Source: Pseudomonas putida
GTDB lineage: Bacteria > Pseudomonadota > Gammaproteobacteria > Pseudomonadales > Pseudomonadaceae
NCBI RefSeq assembly: GCF_028682635.1
Contig: NZ_JANHLK010000001.1
Location: 62,001 to 126,000, forward strand
Direction: 5' to 3'
DNA length: 64,000 nt
Part shown: piece by piece, positions 63,896 to 64,000 of the stretch
Layout of the letters: each line of letters opens with the position of its first letter
Position numbering within the stretch: position 1 is the first letter of the stretch
Notes under the pieces: generated by a model
What the model was told of the DNA's origin: nothing
Databases searched by the model: none
What the model saw: the letters and a program-made list of their open reading frames with translations, nothing else
Position numbers and translations under genes: made by a program

Positions 63896-64000
63896 CCGGG
63901 CGGTTCCGGTCCGTGCTTGTCACGGGGCGCGCAACAGGCGAGCATATGCACCTCTGTCGTTTTCGCCGTTTGCATCGTTGGGTCCATGAAGCCGATTTTT

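Noticed and set aside
63988..64000. ATG AAG CCG ATT TTT at the right edge, perhaps the start of another gene
   Set aside because: Only four and a third codons are visible and no clear ribosome-binding site precedes them.

Overview
The window is chromosomal DNA from a Pseudomonas of the P. fluorescens group. The evidence is the GC-rich coding bias, the familiar Pseudomonas gene orders (comEC-exbBD-lpxK-kdsB-murB; rne/rluC; rpmF-plsX-fabD-fabG-acpP-fabF-pabC-mltG-tmk-holB-tatD; etfD/etfBA) and the many 'GTAGGAGC/GTGGGAGC' REP-type palindromes in intergenic gaps. Coding is dense on both strands. No tRNA, rRNA, CRISPR array or complete transposon is visible.

Layout. 0-1.6 kb: end of an ABC-2 permease gene, a long Pseudomonas intergenic repeat interrupted by a 159-bp MITE-like element, and a DUF2062 membrane protein. 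1.7-8.5 kb: comEC, an ExbB/ExbD-type proton-channel pair, lpxK, ycaR, kdsB, a low-molecular-weight phosphatase and murB. 8.9-13.2 kb: an isoquinoline-1-oxidoreductase-type molybdoenzyme (two subunits) with its XdhC-like and MocA-like cofactor factors. 13.4-20.7 kb: rne with a leader of about 640 nt, rluC, a HAD phosphatase, sppA and maf. 20.8-30.7 kb: fatty-acid synthesis, tmk, holB and tatD, with pilZ reduced to a 3' scar. 30.7 kb: a minus-strand small RNA that I identify as rgsA; it carries an 18-nt complement to the acpP ribosome-binding site elsewhere in the same window. 31-34 kb: TetR regulator, MoaA, a lipoprotein and DUF1285.

34.2-53.8 kb is the accessory part. It holds a sugar-oxidation system in two blocks: (i) a DgoR-like GntR regulator, an SMP-30 lactonase, an SDR sugar dehydrogenase and an AraFGH-type ABC importer; (ii) dgoK-dgoA-dgoD, an MFS transporter and an IclR regulator. 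Together these encode a full De Ley-Doudoroff route from D-galactose to pyruvate and glyceraldehyde-3-phosphate, and the two blocks are driven by near-identical promoters. Between them lies a four-gene operon (HutC-type GntR regulator, ADP-ribosylglycohydrolase-fold enzyme, NCS1 permease, PfkB kinase). It resembles E. coli yegTUVW with a different transporter, and it is the best candidate here for an undescribed nucleoside or N-glycoside salvage pathway. Small stress-type proteins, an MFS exporter and an acetyltransferase fill the rest.

53.8-64 kb: a zinc alcohol dehydrogenase divergent from an AraC regulator, the etfD/etfBA electron-transfer genes with a PsrA-like site, a periplasmic binding protein, two outer-membrane lipoproteins (one OmpA-like) and a MocR-type regulator.

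All readings were made by eye. Family names come from recognised motifs and remembered homologues, not from database searches.
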